Origin: an uncultured Pseudomonadota bacterium
GTDB taxonomy: Bacteria > Pseudomonadota > Gammaproteobacteria > Burkholderiales > SG8-39
Direction of reading: 5' to 3'
Assembly: GCA_903921325.1 (NCBI GenBank)
Contig: CAIXPL010000013.1
Span: 1-64,000, forward strand
DNA length: 64,000 nt
Notes under the pieces: model-generated
What the model was told of the DNA's origin: nothing
What the model saw: only the letters and a program-made list of their open reading frames with translations
Database searches by the model: none
Part shown: positions 1 through 10,623 of the stretch, one piece after another
How positions within the stretch are numbered: position 1 is the stretch's first letter
Layout: each line of letters opens with the position of its first letter
Made by a program: the position numbers and the translations under genes

Positions 1-105
1 CAGGAAGGGCAGGCACAGGAAGGGCAGGCACAGGAAGGGCAGGCGCACGAAGGGCAGGCGCAGGAAGGGCAGGCGGAGGAAGGGCAGGCGCAGGAAGGGC
101 AGGCG
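1..105 (+). repeat. 15-bp tandem repeat inside truB
   Basis: Seven head-to-tail copies of a 15-bp unit (CAGGAAGGGCAGGCG and close variants) fill positions 1-105 and start at the window edge, so more copies may lie upstream. Differences between units are single bases: the first base varies in units 4 and 6 (CAC, GAG) and the last base is A in units 1 and 2. The unit is five codons long and lies in the truB frame, where it reads Q-E-G-Q-A. Gain or loss of units therefore keeps the frame. This pattern is typical of a slippage-prone coding minisatellite. Copy number beyond seven cannot be judged here. Confidence 0.95.
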
Positions 106-549
106 TCGAACGAACTCGCTGCTTCGGATTTACTGATCCGAGTGCGCTGCAGCAAAGGGACTTATATCCGTACCCTGGCCGAAGACCTGGGCGCGGCGAT
201 CGGATGCGGCGCTCATCTGGCGGCGCTGCGGCGCACCCAGGTGGGTGAATTCCGCATCGTTCAGGCGATCTCGCTTGAAGCGCTCGAAGCGCTGGAACCG
301 GCGGCGCGGTTGGCCACTCTGCTGCCTGTTGATGCACCGATTGCACGATTACCGCAACTGCAACTGGATGCTGTGGCGAGTGCCCGCCTCGCCCATGGGC
401 AGAGCATTGCCGGTGCAGCACCCGATGGTCTGTCCGGTCCGGCCCGTGCCTACTCTGCACAGGGCCGTTTTCTCGGTCTGGTCGACTGCACACTGGGGGT
501 CGCGCGGCCGCAGCGCCTTGTGCGCTCGCGCGATGACGCGCCCGGTTGA
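1..549 (+). CDS. truB: tRNA pseudouridine(55) synthase TruB, 3' part
   Basis: TruB makes pseudouridine 55 in the T-loop of tRNAs. Only the last 182 codons are visible, so the catalytic Asp domain lies off the left edge. The stretch [18 protein letters not shown] followed by [15 protein letters not shown] is the conserved TruB core after the catalytic domain, and the C-terminal part resembles the family RNA-binding tail. Frame 1 is open from the first base and places seven QEGQA pentapeptides, then a short linker ([11 protein letters not shown]), directly before the CSKGTYIRT strand. In ordinary TruB this is a short loop, so the repeat array is an insertion. It is followed 72 bp later by rpsO, the usual truB-rpsO-pnp order. 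Confidence 0.95.
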   Translation, partial: QEGQAQEGQAQEGQAHEGQAQEGQAEEGQAQEGQASNELAASDLLIRVRCSKGTYIRTLAEDLGAAIGCGAHLAALRRTQVGEFRIVQAISLEALEALEPAARLATLLPVDAPIARLPQLQLDAVASARLAHGQSIAGAAPDGLSGPARAYSAQGRFLGLVDCTLGVARPQRLVRSRDDAPG

Positions 550-621
550 TGATTGTTTGCAAAGCGCTTTTCCGCTATACTTACCGGCTTAGCGAAAGCC
601 CGAGAGACAGGACCGTCCACG

Positions 622-891
622 ATGTCAGTCAGCACCGCCAGCAAGGCGCAAGTCATTGAGTCCAACCAGCGTACCGCGGGTGATACCGGTTCGCCTGAAG
701 TGCAGGTCGCATTGCTGACCTCACGCATCAACGGCCTCACTGAACACTTCAAGGCCCATGTGAAAGATCATCATTCACGCCGTGGCCTGCTCAAAATGGT
801 GAGCCAGCGCCGCCGTATGCTCGATTACCTGAAGCGAACCGATCTGGGTCGCTATCGCCAGGTGCTCGAACGGCTTGGCCTGCGCAAGTGA
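622..891 (+). CDS. rpsO: 30S ribosomal protein S15
   Basis: S15 binds 16S rRNA in the central domain and is an early assembly protein of the small subunit. The 89-residue product is of family length and contains the S15 signature region around [21 protein letters not shown] and [18 protein letters not shown]. The start at 622 is chosen because it gives the normal N-terminus [10 protein letters not shown]; an in-frame upstream ATG at 553 would add residues not seen in the family and would sit only 3 bp after truB. A good intrinsic terminator follows at once. In many bacteria S15 represses its own mRNA; no leader structure was tested here. Confidence 0.97.
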   Translation: MSVSTASKAQVIESNQRTAGDTGSPEVQVALLTSRINGLTEHFKAHVKDHHSRRGLLKMVSQRRRMLDYLKRTDLGRYRQVLERLGLRK

Positions 892-898
892 CATTCCA

Positions 899-923
899 CC
901 CGCCGTCATACGGCGGGTTTTTT
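899..923 (+). terminator. Intrinsic terminator after rpsO
   Basis: Perfect 7-bp stem CCCGCCG/CGGCGGG with loop TCATA, followed by six T residues. It begins 8 bp after the rpsO stop codon. It should end or attenuate truB-rpsO transcripts before pnp. Confidence 0.92.
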
Positions 924-1030
924 GTTTCCGGTTGCGTCCGCCCTGTCGTTCATGCGGCGAGGCGCGTTCGTTTCTTTCCCCGCGGTAGAGCACATAGCAC
1001 GGCCATGCCCGTGCACGAAAGGATATCCAC

Positions 1031-3139
<2,109 letters not shown>

Positions 3140-3154
3140 AATCACCGCAGGCAG

Positions 3155-3183
3155 CGTTCCGGGCCTGTAATCGGTCCGGAACG
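3155..3183 (+). terminator. Hairpin after pnp
   Basis: An 11-bp inverted repeat (CGTTCCGGGCC / GGTCCGGAACG, one G-T pair) with a 7-base loop lies 16 bp after the pnp stop. There is no T run after it, so it is either a Rho-assisted stop or a 3'-end stabilising stem rather than a classical intrinsic terminator. Confidence 0.45.
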
Positions 3184-3233
3184 TTGGGCCACTATCCTCG
3201 GTAGACCCATTTGCAGCACGCTCCAGACGCTCG

Positions 3234-5222
3234 ATGGCCAAGATAAAGCAGACGTACAACGCCGAAGATATCGAAATCCTGGAGGACCTCGCGCCGATCC
3301 TGCATCGGCCGGGGATGTACACCGACCCGGTCAATCCCAACCACGCCCTGGTCGAGGCACTCGATAATGCATCCGATGAAGGTCTGGCGGGCTTTGCCAG
3401 CCAGATCACCGTCAGCCTGTTCGAGGATGGCTCGGCTGCAGTTGAGGACGATGGCCGCGGTATCCCGGTCGATCTGCATCCGCAGAAAAAAGTACCTGCC
3501 GTCCAGGTCATTTTCACCACGCTGCACTCAGGCGGCAAATTCCGCAAAACCGATGCCGATGCCGCCTACCGGATTGCCGGTGGCCTGCATGGGGTGGGTG
3601 TCTGCGTCACCAACGCGCTTGCATCTCGTCTTGAAGTCGAGGTCAAGCGCGATGGCGCACGCCATCGCATTGTGTTCGCCAACAACGGCAAACTCGAGCA
3701 GGCCCTGACCCGTATCGGCGCAGTGGCGGCTCGGGAAACCGGCACGTGGCTGCGCTTTTGGCCTGATCCGCGCTACTTTGATTCCCCGCGCATTGTGGCT
3801 GCTGAACTGGCCGCGCTGATGCGTGCCAAGGCCATGTTGCTGCCGGGCGTCAAATTTACACTGCGGGTGGAAAAGGGCGCCCAGTTCGAGGAAACCACCT
3901 GGCATTTCCCCGAGGGCATTGCCGGCTATTTCAATTCGGCCATTGCCGCTCTTGATCCGGTGGCCGCGCCCTTTGTGGGCGAGCGCTATGTGACGGCAGA
4001 TGCCGGTACCGAGAATTTTGCCGAGGGCGAGGGCGCGCTGTGGGCGATCGCCTGGGTGGCCGATGGCGATCCGGTGGCCGAATCCTATGTGAACATGATC
4101 CCGACCCGTCACGGAGGCACCCACAGCGCCGGCTTGCGCGAGGGGGTGTATTCGGCGATCCGCAATTTCATTGATCACCATGCCATGGGGCAACGCGGCC
4201 TCAAACTCGTGCCTGAGGATGTCTGGTCGCGCGCTTCTTATGTCCTGTCGGTGAAGATGCTCGATCCGCAATTCAAGGGGCAGGTGAAAAGCGAGCTCAT
4301 CTCGCGCGATGCAGTGAAACTGGTCGCCCAGATGGTGCGCGATCCGTTCGAGCTATGGTTGTCGCAGCATGTCGATGAAGGCCGTCGCATTGCTGAGCTG
4401 GTAATCCGCCAGGCGCTTGCGCGTACGCGCGCGGCGCAACGGGTTGAACGGCGCAAGGCCTCCGGTGTCGCCGTGTTGCCAGGCAAGCTGACTGACTGCG
4501 CGTCGGATGATCCGGAGCGTAACGAGCTTTTCATCGTGGAGGGCGATTCCGCGGGTGGTTCGGCCAAGCAGGCGCGCGACAAGGAGTTCCAGGCGGTATT
4601 GCCCCTCAAAGGCAAGCCCAAGAACACCTGGCAGGACGACCCCGATACCTTGTATGCGAACAAGGAAATCGAGGCAATTGCACTGGCGATTGGCGTCGAT
4701 CATCACAAGGCCGGCGGCGAGCCCGATCTGCGCGGGTTGCGCTATAACCGCATCATCATCCTGGCCGATGCGGACGTCGACGGCTCGCATATTCAGGTGT
4801 TGCTGCTGGCGCTGTTTTTCCGCCATTTTCCGCAGCTCATCGTGCGCGGTCATGTTTACGTCGCGCAGCCGCCGCTGTATCGCATTGATGTGCCTGCCAT
4901 TGGCAAGTCGCGCCCGGCGCGCAAGCTCTACGCGCTCGATGAGCAGGAGCTCGACTCGATGCAGACGAAGCTTGCCGACGAAGGGTTGCGCGAAGGGGCA
5001 TGGGCAGTGAGCCGGTTCAAGGGCCTGGGTGAGATGAGTCCGGAACAACTGTGGGAGACCACGCTCAATCCGGATACGCGTCGCATGCTTCAGGTACGAC
5101 GCGATGAGGATGGCGCGGCCGACGAGGGCACCTTCAACATGATGATGGGGCGCGAGAACGCGCAGCAGCGCCGTGACTGGATGGAAACTTACGGGAATCT
5201 GGTCGATGCCGACATCAGTTGA
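3234..5222 (+). CDS. parE: DNA topoisomerase IV subunit B
   Basis: ParE is the ATPase and Toprim subunit of topoisomerase IV, which decatenates daughter chromosomes. The 662-residue protein shows the GHKL ATPase motifs (EALDNASDEG, DDGRGIPVD, GGLHGVGVCVTNAL), the Toprim motif with FIVEGDSAGGSAKQARD and DADVDGSH, and the C-terminal FKGLGEMSPEQLWETT. The forms NASDE and KFRKTDADAAYR, together with the parC gene 35 bp downstream, favour ParE over GyrB. It is slightly longer than E. coli ParE (630). parE and parC probably form one transcript. Confidence 0.95.
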   Translation: MAKIKQTYNAEDIEILEDLAPILHRPGMYTDPVNPNHALVEALDNASDEGLAGFASQITVSLFEDGSAAVEDDGRGIPVDLHPQKKVPAVQVIFTTLHSGGKFRKTDADAAYRIAGGLHGVGVCVTNALASRLEVEVKRDGARHRIVFANNGKLEQALTRIGAVAARETGTWLRFWPDPRYFDSPRIVAAELAALMRAKAMLLPGVKFTLRVEKGAQFEETTWHFPEGIAGYFNSAIAALDPVAAPFVGERYVTADAGTENFAEGEGALWAIAWVADGDPVAESYVNMIPTRHGGTHSAGLREGVYSAIRNFIDHHAMGQRGLKLVPEDVWSRASYVLSVKMLDPQFKGQVKSELISRDAVKLVAQMVRDPFELWLSQHVDEGRRIAELVIRQALARTRAAQRVERRKASGVAVLPGKLTDCASDDPERNELFIVEGDSAGGSAKQARDKEFQAVLPLKGKPKNTWQDDPDTLYANKEIEAIALAIGVDHHKAGGEPDLRGLRYNRIIILADADVDGSHIQVLLLALFFRHFPQLIVRGHVYVAQPPLYRIDVPAIGKSRPARKLYALDEQELDSMQTKLADEGLREGAWAVSRFKGLGEMSPEQLWETTLNPDTRRMLQVRRDEDGAADEGTFNMMMGRENAQQRRDWMETYGNLVDADIS

Positions 5223-5257
5223 CCGACACCAGGCGTTGCCGCAACGACGGGTGATTC

Positions 5258-7738
5258 ATGGCTGAGCAAAAGGATCTTTTCGGTGACGCCACCGAAGGCA
5301 GGCAGCCGCCGGGCGAACCGCGCGGTGCAGCACCTGCCACAGCCGCCACCCCAGGTGAGCTGAGCCAGTGTGACGCAGCAGCAACACCAGGGGACGGTCA
5401 AATCAGTGCCAGCGGGGGCGGCAACGCGGGCGCGCCGCCGCCCGAGATCGGTTCAGGCGATTTGCCACTGGGCCGCTACGCCTCGTCGCAATGGCTGCAA
5501 TATGCGATTGCGACAGTGAAGGACCGGGCCCTGCCGCGCGTGGGTGATGGGCAAAAGCCGGTGCAGGCGCGCATTCTCTACGCCATGTGGGAGATGAGTG
5601 CTCGCGCTGGCACGGCGCGCAAGAAATCAGCGCGGGTGGTCGGTGATGTACTCGGTAAATACCATCCGCATGGCGATGCATCGGTGTATGACGCCCTGGT
5701 GCGCCTGGCGCAGGCGTTCACACTGCGCTATCCGCTCATCGATGGTGAGGGCAATTTCGGTTCGCGCGATGGCGATGAACCGGCGGCAATGCGCTATACG
5801 GAAGCGCGCCTCACGCGATTTGCCGATGTCCTGCTCGCCGAGATCGATGGCGGCACCGTTGACTACGTGGCCAACTACGACGGGTCGACTGAAGAGCCTG
5901 CCATGTTGCCGGCGCGGCTTCCGGTCCTGTTGCTGAACGGGGCTTCGGGCATTGCGGTGGGTATGGCCACCGAGATTCCCAGTCATAACCTGAACGAAGT
6001 GGCCAACGCAGCCATTGCCTTGATCGAGAATCCCGATCTGTCCATTGCGCAGCTGATGCGCTACGTCAAAGGGCCCGATTTTCCTGGCGGCGGGCAGATC
6101 ATTTCCACTCGCGATGAACTGCGTGAGGCCTATACCAACGGGCGTGGCTCGGTCCGGGTGCGCGCCCGCTATAGCATCGAGAAGCTCGCCCGTGGCCAAT
6201 GGCAGCTGGTGATCAACGAATTGCCCCCAGGCACATCGTCGCGTCGTGTGCTTGAGGAAATTGACGCCATTGCCGATCCGAAACCCAAGGCAGGTCGTAA
6301 ATCGATCACCCCAGAGCAGCAGCGCGAGCGCCAGCTGTTGCTATCCCTGCTGGAACGGGCGCGCGATGAATCAGATCGCCAGAATGCGGTGCGTCTGGTC
6401 TTTGAACCGAAGTCCTCACGCACGGAGCAGGAAGAGTTTGTCAACCTGCTGCTCGCCAAGACCAGCATGGAGACCAATGTTTCATTAAATCTGGTCCTGA
6501 TCGGTCTGGATGGACGTCCAACGGGAAAGAACCTCAAGTCGATTCTGTCCGAATGGGTCAGCTTTCGACTCGCCACAGTCAAGCGCCGCACCCAGCACCA
6601 ACTCGATCGCGTACTTGATCGGATACACGTGCTCGAAGGGCGCATGGTGGTACTGCTGAATGTGGACGAAGTGATTCGCGTCATTCGTAATGCCGAAGAG
6701 CCCAGGGCTGATCTGATTGTGCGATTTGCCATCACCGAGCGGCAGGCCGATGACATCCTTGACATGCGCCTGCGCATGCTGGCGCGTCTGGAGCACTTCA
6801 AAATCGAGCACGAGCTGGCCGAGCAGCGCATCGAACAGGCGCGGCTCGAAGGCATCCTGGGCAGTCGCGACACACTGGCCGCACTGGTGACCAGCGAGAT
6901 CCGCGCTGACATGGCGCAACATGGCGATGCGCGGCGCACCCGCATCGAAGCGGCCGAGCGAGCCGAGCTCGAAACGCCGGTGGTCAATGATCCGGTGACG
7001 GTGATCTTTTCCCAAAAGGGCTGGCTGCGGGCGCGCCAGGGGCATGGCATCGACCTGGGGACGCTGTCTTTCAAAGAGGGCGATCAACTGGCAGCGGCGA
7101 TTGAGTGCCGCACCGTCGATCCGGTTGTGTTTCTGGATTCTGCGGGTCGCGCCTATACGACACAGGCGGCCGAGCTACCGTCGGGGCGCGGTGATGGCGC
7201 ACCGGTCACATCGCTCGTTGAAGTTCAGGATGGCGCCCGCGTGCTGCATTGTGTCGCTGGCGCAGCCGATACGCCGTTGCTCGCGTGCAGCAGTGCCGGC
7301 TATGGGTATTTGACGCGAATCGGAGACCTGGTGTCCAACCGGCGTGCCGGACGTGACTTCATGTCGGTGCCCGAGGGCGAAGAGCCAGCTGTCCTGCTTT
7401 CTTACGACGCAGCACTTGCCAAGGCGGGCTATGTGGTGGCGCTCTCGAGCGCCGGCAAGATGATTGCGGTGGCCATCGCTGAGTTGCCGACTCTGGCCAA
7501 GGGGCGCGGTGTGACCATTCTGCGCCTGGACAAGGGCGAGCGTCTGGTTGCCGCGGTCGTGGTGGCAAAAGCGGAAGTGATTGTGACTGGCAGCAGCGTG
7601 CGCGCTGGCAGACCACGCGAACTGCGCATCGTCGGTGCCAATTTTCAGCACTACGTCAGTCGCCGCGGACTCAAGGGCCGAGCCCTGTCCGAGAAACTGA
7701 CCGGACTCGGACTGCGTACAGCGCAGAGCGCAGCCTAG
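5258..7738 (+). CDS. parC: DNA topoisomerase IV subunit A
   Basis: ParC is the DNA-breaking subunit of topoisomerase IV. The 826-residue protein has the winged-helix and tower core with catalytic Tyr180 in AAMRYTEARL and the IAVGMATEIPSHN motif, then C-terminal beta-propeller blades. An extra segment of about 65 residues rich in Gly, Pro and Ala precedes the normal start of the domain at LGRYASSQWLQYA; the ATG at 5258 is the only good start before it. In the quinolone-resistance region the sequence is HPHGDASVYDAL: Ala141 and Asp145 stand where E. coli ParC has Ser80 and Glu84. The SRP RNA gene begins 17 bp after its stop codon. Confidence 0.95.
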   Translation: MAEQKDLFGDATEGRQPPGEPRGAAPATAATPGELSQCDAAATPGDGQISASGGGNAGAPPPEIGSGDLPLGRYASSQWLQYAIATVKDRALPRVGDGQKPVQARILYAMWEMSARAGTARKKSARVVGDVLGKYHPHGDASVYDALVRLAQAFTLRYPLIDGEGNFGSRDGDEPAAMRYTEARLTRFADVLLAEIDGGTVDYVANYDGSTEEPAMLPARLPVLLLNGASGIAVGMATEIPSHNLNEVANAAIALIENPDLSIAQLMRYVKGPDFPGGGQIISTRDELREAYTNGRGSVRVRARYSIEKLARGQWQLVINELPPGTSSRRVLEEIDAIADPKPKAGRKSITPEQQRERQLLLSLLERARDESDRQNAVRLVFEPKSSRTEQEEFVNLLLAKTSMETNVSLNLVLIGLDGRPTGKNLKSILSEWVSFRLATVKRRTQHQLDRVLDRIHVLEGRMVVLLNVDEVIRVIRNAEEPRADLIVRFAITERQADDILDMRLRMLARLEHFKIEHELAEQRIEQARLEGILGSRDTLAALVTSEIRADMAQHGDARRTRIEAAERAELETPVVNDPVTVIFSQKGWLRARQGHGIDLGTLSFKEGDQLAAAIECRTVDPVVFLDSAGRAYTTQAAELPSGRGDGAPVTSLVEVQDGARVLHCVAGAADTPLLACSSAGYGYLTRIGDLVSNRRAGRDFMSVPEGEEPAVLLSYDAALAKAGYVVALSSAGKMIAVAIAELPTLAKGRGVTILRLDKGERLVAAVVVAKAEVIVTGSSVRAGRPRELRIVGANFQHYVSRRGLKGRALSEKLTGLGLRTAQSAA

Positions 7739-7755
7739 ACTGCTACACTTCGCGC

Positions 7756-7854
7756 TGGCGGGCCTCCCCGCATTGCAGCGTGGTCAATCGGGTCAGGTCC
7801 GGAAGGAAGCAGCCACAGCCGCTCACTGCAAGTGCCGGGGGTTAGGCTCGCCAA
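7756..7854 (+). ncRNA. ffs: 4.5S signal recognition particle RNA
   Basis: The conserved SRP domain IV sequence GGTCAGGTCCGGAAGGAAGC is followed by AGCC, and the ends pair (TGGCGGGCCT with AGGCTCGCCA) to give the long hairpin of the short bacterial SRP RNA. Length is about 99 nt. The RNA binds Ffh and targets membrane proteins to FtsY. It lies only 17 bp downstream of parC, so its promoter must be inside the end of parC or it is cut from the parC transcript. Ends are estimated from pairing. Confidence 0.93.
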
Positions 7855-7869
7855 CTTACTCGCATCGAC

Positions 7870-8634
7870 TCAAGGTGCCACCAGGCGCACCGCCCACACC
7901 AGCGTGCCATTGAGATACTGCACGGTGAAGGGCAGGGCGGCAAGCAGGATGAGTATGCCGACCAATAGCGTGACAGAGAAGCTGATCGACAGCACATTGA
8001 GCTGAGGGGCGATGCGAGCGAGTACGCCAATGCCGAGGTTACAGATCAGCATTGCAGCGATGATGGGCAGCGCGGCATGCACGCCAATGGAAAACATTTG
8101 TCCTGCAGCGAGTGACAGTCGTTGCCATTCGCTGCCAGGCAATATCTGGGCGCCAATCGGAAACACCCGAAAGCTCTCGCCGATCGCATCGATCATCATC
8201 AGATGACCGTTGATCGACAGAAAGGCGAGCGTGACGACGACACCGAGCCATGAGCCCACGGGCGTGCCTTCGCTTTGCGTTTGCGGATCGAAGAAGCCGG
8301 CAAAGTTCAATCCCATCTGCATGCCGGCGATTTCACCTGAGAACTGCACCGCGGCGAACACCACGTTGATGGTCATTCCCATCGCAAGCCCGAGAATGAT
8401 TTGTGCAATCAGTGTCGCCAGACCCTGCGGCGAATCCAGGCCGATCAGTGCCTCGCCCGGCAGGGTCGGTGCCACCAGGAAGGCGAGCAGGGCAGCAAGA
8501 CCGATTTTGACTCGCTGTGGCACCGCCGGGCCTGACAATATCGGTGCCGAGGTGATGAAGGCCAGTATGCGCACAAACGGCCAGAAGAAGCCGGCGATCA
8601 CCGCCTGCAGCGCGTGTTCATGCAGTTGAATCAT
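7870..8634 (-). CDS. fliR: Flagellar export gate protein FliR
   Basis: FliR is an integral membrane part of the flagellar type III export gate, built with FliP and FliQ. The 254-residue protein is family length, very hydrophobic, and has the N-terminal pattern FVRILAFITSAPILSG plus the central GEIAGMQMGLNFAGFFDPQTQ region typical of FliR. It is the last gene of the fliLMNOPQR operon and starts 7 bp after fliQ. Its 3' end meets the SRP RNA gene head-on 15 bp away, and I see no clear terminator between them. Confidence 0.95.
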   Translation of the reverse strand: MIQLHEHALQAVIAGFFWPFVRILAFITSAPILSGPAVPQRVKIGLAALLAFLVAPTLPGEALIGLDSPQGLATLIAQIILGLAMGMTINVVFAAVQFSGEIAGMQMGLNFAGFFDPQTQSEGTPVGSWLGVVVTLAFLSINGHLMMIDAIGESFRVFPIGAQILPGSEWQRLSLAAGQMFSIGVHAALPIIAAMLICNLGIGVLARIAPQLNVLSISFSVTLLVGILILLAALPFTVQYLNGTLVWAVRLVAP

Positions 8635-8641
8635 CGTCCGC

Positions 8642-8911
8642 TCAGCCGATCAGCGCTGGAATGCTTTCGAACAGCCGATGGATATAGTCAACCAGCATCT
8701 GGATCATCCAGGGGCCAGCGACCACCAGCACGGCGAGAATCGAGATGAGCTTGGGGATGAAGGAGAGCGTCGATTCGTTGATCTGCGTGGCGGCCTGAAT
8801 GACGCTCACCAGCAGTCCGACCAGCAACGCGACCAGCAGCAGCGGACCGGCCACCATCAGCATGACGCCGATGCTCTGTTCGGCGAGCGAGATGACAGTT
8901 TGCGGAGTCAT
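8642..8911 (-). CDS. fliQ: Flagellar export gate protein FliQ
   Basis: FliQ is a small two-helix membrane protein of the export gate (several copies per gate). The 89-residue length matches the family exactly. Two hydrophobic helices (about 16-40 and 50-75) and the stretch QAATQINESTLSFIPK with polar residues between them are diagnostic. It lies between fliP and fliR in the usual order. Confidence 0.95.
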   Translation of the reverse strand: MTPQTVISLAEQSIGVMLMVAGPLLLVALLVGLLVSVIQAATQINESTLSFIPKLISILAVLVVAGPWMIQMLVDYIHRLFESIPALIG

Positions 8912-8954
8912 TGCAGTTCGGCGATGATTGATCGAGACATGGCCTTACGCCGCC

Positions 8955-9731
8955 TCATGTTCCAAAGGAGGCGACCAGCGAGCTCACCAGGAGCGTCCAG
9001 CCGTCAGCCAGAACGAACAGCATCAGTTTGAAGGGCAATGAGACGAGCACCGGTGAGAGCATCATCATCCCCATCGACATCAGTACGCTGGCGACCACCA
9101 TGTCGATGATCAGGAACGGGATGAACACCATGAAGGCAATCTGAAAGGCCGTTTTCAACTCGCTGGTGACATACGCTGGCAGCAGCACGCGAAACGGAAT
9201 TTGATCGTCCGTTTGCACCGGACCGGCATGGGCGAGTTTCATGAACAGCGCGATGTCGGGTTTGCGTGTCTGGCGCAGCATGAAGCCGCGCACCGGGACA
9301 CTGGCCACCTCGATCGCGGCTTCAAAGCTGATGCGTTTTGCCGCGTAGGGGGTGTAGGCGTCTGTGTAGACCTTTTCCATCACCGGACTCATGATAAAAA
9401 AGGTGAGAAACAGGGCGAGGCCGAGCAATACCTGGTTGGGCGGCGAGCTCTGCGTGCCCAGGGCCTGACGCAGCAGTGACAGCACGATGATGATCCGGGT
9501 AAAGCTGGTCATCATCAGTACGATGGCCGGTAGAAACGTCAGTGCAGTAAAAAATACCAGCGTTTGCAGTGGCACCGACCAGATCTGGCCGCCGCCACTG
9601 GCCGCTGTGCTGGTAATTTGCAGTGGCGAGGTTTGCCCCTGGGCGGTGAGCGGAATCACACAGGCGATGCCGAGCAGCGCGATGATGCCGGGCAGGCGTC
9701 GCAGCATGGATGCCCTGCGCACGCGGTTCAT
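8955..9731 (-). CDS. fliP: Flagellar export gate protein FliP
   Basis: FliP forms the core ring of the export gate in the inner membrane. With the start at 9731 the protein has 258 residues, an N-terminal signal sequence (hydrophobic [15 protein letters not shown] then AQG) and four membrane segments. The FliP signatures [18 protein letters not shown] and [20 protein letters not shown] are present. A longer open frame reaches 9878 but overlaps fliO and adds non-family sequence, so it was not used. The chosen start overlaps the fliO stop by four bases (ATGA), which indicates coupled translation. Confidence 0.95.
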   Translation of the reverse strand: MNRVRRASMLRRLPGIIALLGIACVIPLTAQGQTSPLQITSTAASGGGQIWSVPLQTLVFFTALTFLPAIVLMMTSFTRIIIVLSLLRQALGTQSSPPNQVLLGLALFLTFFIMSPVMEKVYTDAYTPYAAKRISFEAAIEVASVPVRGFMLRQTRKPDIALFMKLAHAGPVQTDDQIPFRVLLPAYVTSELKTAFQIAFMVFIPFLIIDMVVASVLMSMGMMMLSPVLVSLPFKLMLFVLADGWTLLVSSLVASFGT

Positions 9732-10159
9732 CGGGGACCCTCGCGCAACGATTTTGCGCGATTGAGCCAGTCGGCAAATCCCGCTGCGGTCACCGCCACC
9801 GGGCGTTCGTTGAGCTCGGTACGCGGCAGGGTATGCAGGGTGGTTATGGTGTGCGCAGTGACACCGAGCACCAGCCATTGCTCACCGATCTCAACGACGA
9901 GGACACGTTCACGTGGCCCCACCGACAGGCTGCTGCGGGTGTGCAGCAGGTGATGGTCAGCGAATCGACCGGGCTGGACCCGCTTCAACAGCCAGGCTGC
10001 ACCGAGGATGATGAGCAGGACGATGACCAACCCGGACAGGGCGTTGCCGGCCCCGGCCCATGACGAGCCGGTCTCACCTGTCACCGGCTCGGCGGCCTGG
10101 CTCAGGCCGCTCCAGAGCGATATCAGGCCGATTGCGTTCGCAGCAAAGAATCGATGCAT
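9728..10159 (-). CDS. fliO: Flagellar biosynthesis protein FliO
   Basis: FliO is a poorly conserved membrane protein that helps FliP assemble. The 143-residue protein has a possible signal segment at 5-22, a strong membrane helix near 42-58 ([18 protein letters not shown]) and a small cytoplasmic beta domain with [23 protein letters not shown], the family hallmark. It starts 7 bp after fliN and overlaps fliP by four bases. Confidence 0.92.
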   Translation of the reverse strand: MHRFFAANAIGLISLWSGLSQAAEPVTGETGSSWAGAGNALSGLVIVLLIILGAAWLLKRVQPGRFADHHLLHTRSSLSVGPRERVLVVEIGEQWLVLGVTAHTITTLHTLPRTELNERPVAVTAAGFADWLNRAKSLREGPR

Positions 10160-10166
10160 GGAGATC

Positions 10167-10583
10167 CTACCGATTGAGGCGCCGCAGACGCTCTGACGGG
10201 GTCACGATGTCGGTGAGACGGATGCCGTATTTATCGTTGACGACCACCACTTCGCCTTGCGCGATCAGGCAGCCATTGACCAGAACATCCATTGGTTCGC
10301 CGGCCATGCCATCGAGCTCGATCACCGAGCCTTGCGCGAGTTGCATGATGTTCTTGATCGGTATGCGGGTGCGCCCCAGTTCCACGGTGATATTCACCGG
10401 GATGTCGAGAATCATGTCGATGTCATTCGCCATGCTCGCGCCACCCGCGGCGCCGGGTGGTTTGGTCGAGGGAAACTGCTGAAATACATGCGGCTGCCCA
10501 GTCGAGGTGGCCATGCCCGGTGCGTCTGCACCCGTGAGCACCGGACTGTCGTCGGTGAATAGATTTTCTGCGTCGTTCGTCAT
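10167..10583 (-). CDS. fliN: Flagellar C-ring switch protein FliN
   Basis: FliN builds the lower C-ring of the motor and binds the FliH export complex. The protein is 138 residues from the start at 10583, which has GGAG in front; an upstream ATG at 10619 gives an odd N-terminus and sits right at the fliM stop. The C-terminal SpoA domain is clear: DIPVNITVELGRTRIPIKNIMQLAQGS, then GEPMDVLVNGCLIAQGEVVVV. The N-terminal half is variable as usual. Confidence 0.95.
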   Translation of the reverse strand: MTNDAENLFTDDSPVLTGADAPGMATSTGQPHVFQQFPSTKPPGAAGGASMANDIDMILDIPVNITVELGRTRIPIKNIMQLAQGSVIELDGMAGEPMDVLVNGCLIAQGEVVVVNDKYGIRLTDIVTPSERLRRLNR

Positions 10584-10623
10584 GGGGTTCTCCGGAATGA
10601 GCGGTATTGCGCGAGCCATCGGC

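Noticed and set aside
1-105. Regular direct repeats that might suggest a CRISPR array
   Set aside because: Units are 15 bp with no spacers and read in frame within truB; this is a coding tandem repeat.
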